From the NCBI GenBank assembly GCA_001784275.1, contig MFQB01000026.1, forward strand, positions 1 through 5,960: 5,960 nt of DNA. Reading direction: 5' to 3'. Origin of the DNA: Candidatus Magasanikbacteria bacterium RIFCSPHIGHO2_02_FULL_47_14. Lineage in GTDB: Bacteria > Patescibacteriota > Patescibacteriia > Magasanikbacterales > UBA922. A model generated the notes under the pieces. The model worked only from the letters and a program-made list of their open reading frames with translations. It was not told the origin of the DNA and made no database searches. A program made the translations under genes and the position numbers. This document shows, piece after piece, positions 4,881 to 5,960 of this stretch. Each line of letters starts with the position of its first letter. The stretch's first letter is position 1.

Positions 4881-5960
4881 ATGGTAGCGAACGCAAGTGT
4901 AGGTACAGTGTTGCCTTTGGTTCAGTCTGACTGGTCGCCTATTGCAACAGTGCAGTGCGACTATCGGACAGCCGGACGGCGTGAAGATGGCAAGTATGTT
5001 GAGCATGATACGATTCCTCATCTCTGTCACATCGAGATGACGTATGCGTGCAACGAAAAGTGCATCTTCTGTTACAACCCAGAACGGGCAAAACTCGGTG
5101 ACCTTTCCGTGATTGGCAGCATTGTGCAGTCAGTTGCGAAGAGTCAGATTCCTCATGTGTATCTCATCGGCGGCGAGCCTAGCTTGTTGCCAGAGAAGAA
5201 ACTCAATGAGTACATCGAGATACTTTCCGAACATTCGTCGGTGACTATTGTGACCAACGGACTGAAGCGGCTCAAGGGTATCTCGCCGAAGCTCGCCTGT
5301 TTTGGAGTTCCTATCCACGGTTCGACTGCTGAAACTCACGAGTTCCTGAACCAGTCTAAAGGGAGCTTCAACAAGACTCTTGAGACAATCAAGCACTATG
5401 TGAGCGAAGGCCATGATGTGCGTTGCATTCCGGTACTCACCGGATATAACTACGATCAGATGTACGACATCCTCGGCATCGCGGCGAATCTTGGAATGGA
5501 ATCGGTCTATGTTGATCGGTATGAAGACGGTGGTGTTGGAGCGACAAACTCTCAAGACTACCACCTGAAGCCGACACGGGCACAGTTCCACACAGCGGTG
5601 GGGCAAATCATTCAAGCAAAGCACGACTTCACGATTTTCGGAGGACGTGTAGGTTTTGGCACTGCCATTCCGTACTGCTTGGATGAGCGCATGATAGTCG
5701 AGGGCATTACCTCAAACTGTGGGGTCGGAACGTACTTTTGTGCGATCAACCCCAAAGGTGAGTTTCGGATGTGTAATCAATCGCAACTCGTTTTCGGCAA
5801 TCTATTCAAAGAGCCGATTGAGACGATTTGGAACAAGCCAGACCTCGACATTTTCCGTGACCTTTCGTGGGTTGATGAGCCGTGCAAGTCATGCGAATTG
5901 TTGCTCGACTGTACGGGCGGCTGCAAGGTTGATGCAAATTGTTCCAACAAGTTTTGCATC
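4881..5960 (+). CDS. radical SAM/SPASM-domain enzyme, 3' end beyond window
   Basis: There are 360 codons in view and no stop before the edge. The radical SAM core binds a [4Fe-4S] cluster through C57, C61 and C64 (YACNEKCIFCYN) and SAM partly through GGEPSLLP (97-104). VTIVTNG (121-127) and the VDRYEDGGVG strand (211-220) continue the barrel. The C-terminal SPASM region holds C280, G293 and C298 in C-x12-G-x4-C spacing, then C335-x2-C338-x5-C344-x3-C348, which would bind extra Fe-S clusters. The last expected SPASM cysteine (17 residues on) falls beyond the edge. SPASM enzymes often modify ribosomal peptides or mature other proteins or cofactors (PqqE, AlbA, anSME, heme-pathway types). The substrate here is unknown. 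ATG 4881 has AAAAGG about 9 bases upstream and starts 15 bases after the RNHCP stop, so both genes are probably co-transcribed. Confidence 0.93.
   Translation, partial: MVANASVGTVLPLVQSDWSPIATVQCDYRTAGRREDGKYVEHDTIPHLCHIEMTYACNEKCIFCYNPERAKLGDLSVIGSIVQSVAKSQIPHVYLIGGEPSLLPEKKLNEYIEILSEHSSVTIVTNGLKRLKGISPKLACFGVPIHGSTAETHEFLNQSKGSFNKTLETIKHYVSEGHDVRCIPVLTGYNYDQMYDILGIAANLGMESVYVDRYEDGGVGATNSQDYHLKPTRAQFHTAVGQIIQAKHDFTIFGGRVGFGTAIPYCLDERMIVEGITSNCGVGTYFCAINPKGEFRMCNQSQLVFGNLFKEPIETIWNKPDLDIFRDLSWVDEPCKSCELLLDCTGGCKVDANCSNKFCI

Noticed and set aside
5130..5624. 164-codon minus-strand frame opposite the radical SAM gene
   Set aside because: It is antisense to a clear radical SAM core and has no domain of its own.
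1..5960. Recoded TGA, CRISPR arrays and tRNA genes
   Set aside because: TGA ends the M23, transposase and hypothetical genes sensibly and never interrupts a conserved core, so recoding is unsupported. No regularly spaced repeats or tRNA cloverleaf were seen by eye.

Overview
The window reads like an accessory, rearranged stretch of a small-genome bacterium using the standard bacterial code: TGA, TAA and TAG all end plausible genes, and purine-rich Shine-Dalgarno sites precede most starts. The mix of a short SpeD-type decarboxylase, an RNHCP zinc protein, a radical SAM/SPASM enzyme and anchored hypotheticals would suit a Candidate Phyla Radiation (Patescibacteria) genome. That is an inference from gene content only; no marker gene settles it.

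Layout. Left part (1-2233): a complete IS66-family element (310-1793, one transposase on the minus strand, perfect 17-bp terminal inverted repeats) lies between two broken genes. On its left is the N-lobe of a protein-kinase-like gene. On its right is the C-terminal catalytic domain of an M23 (LytM-type) peptidase, ending at a strong terminator. The 8-bp flanks of the element do not match, so it probably marks a recombination or deletion joint rather than a simple insertion.

Middle part (2234-4440): an N-terminally anchored exported protein on the minus strand diverges from a SpeD-like pyruvoyl decarboxylase whose start is abnormal: family homology runs upstream into an in-frame TAG. A gene-poor stretch with one notable hairpin follows. 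Next come a decayed N-terminal fragment of prolyl-tRNA synthetase with an apparent frameshift, and a small unknown protein closed by a textbook UACG-loop terminator.

Right part (4440-5960): a good promoter (TGGACA, 16-bp spacer, extended -10 TGCTATATT) precedes a probable two-gene operon, an RNHCP-domain zinc protein followed 15 bases later by a radical SAM/SPASM enzyme that runs off the window edge. This is the most functional-looking unit. The rest is dominated by gene remnants, so the window resembles a rearrangement hot spot beside a small intact metalloenzyme operon.
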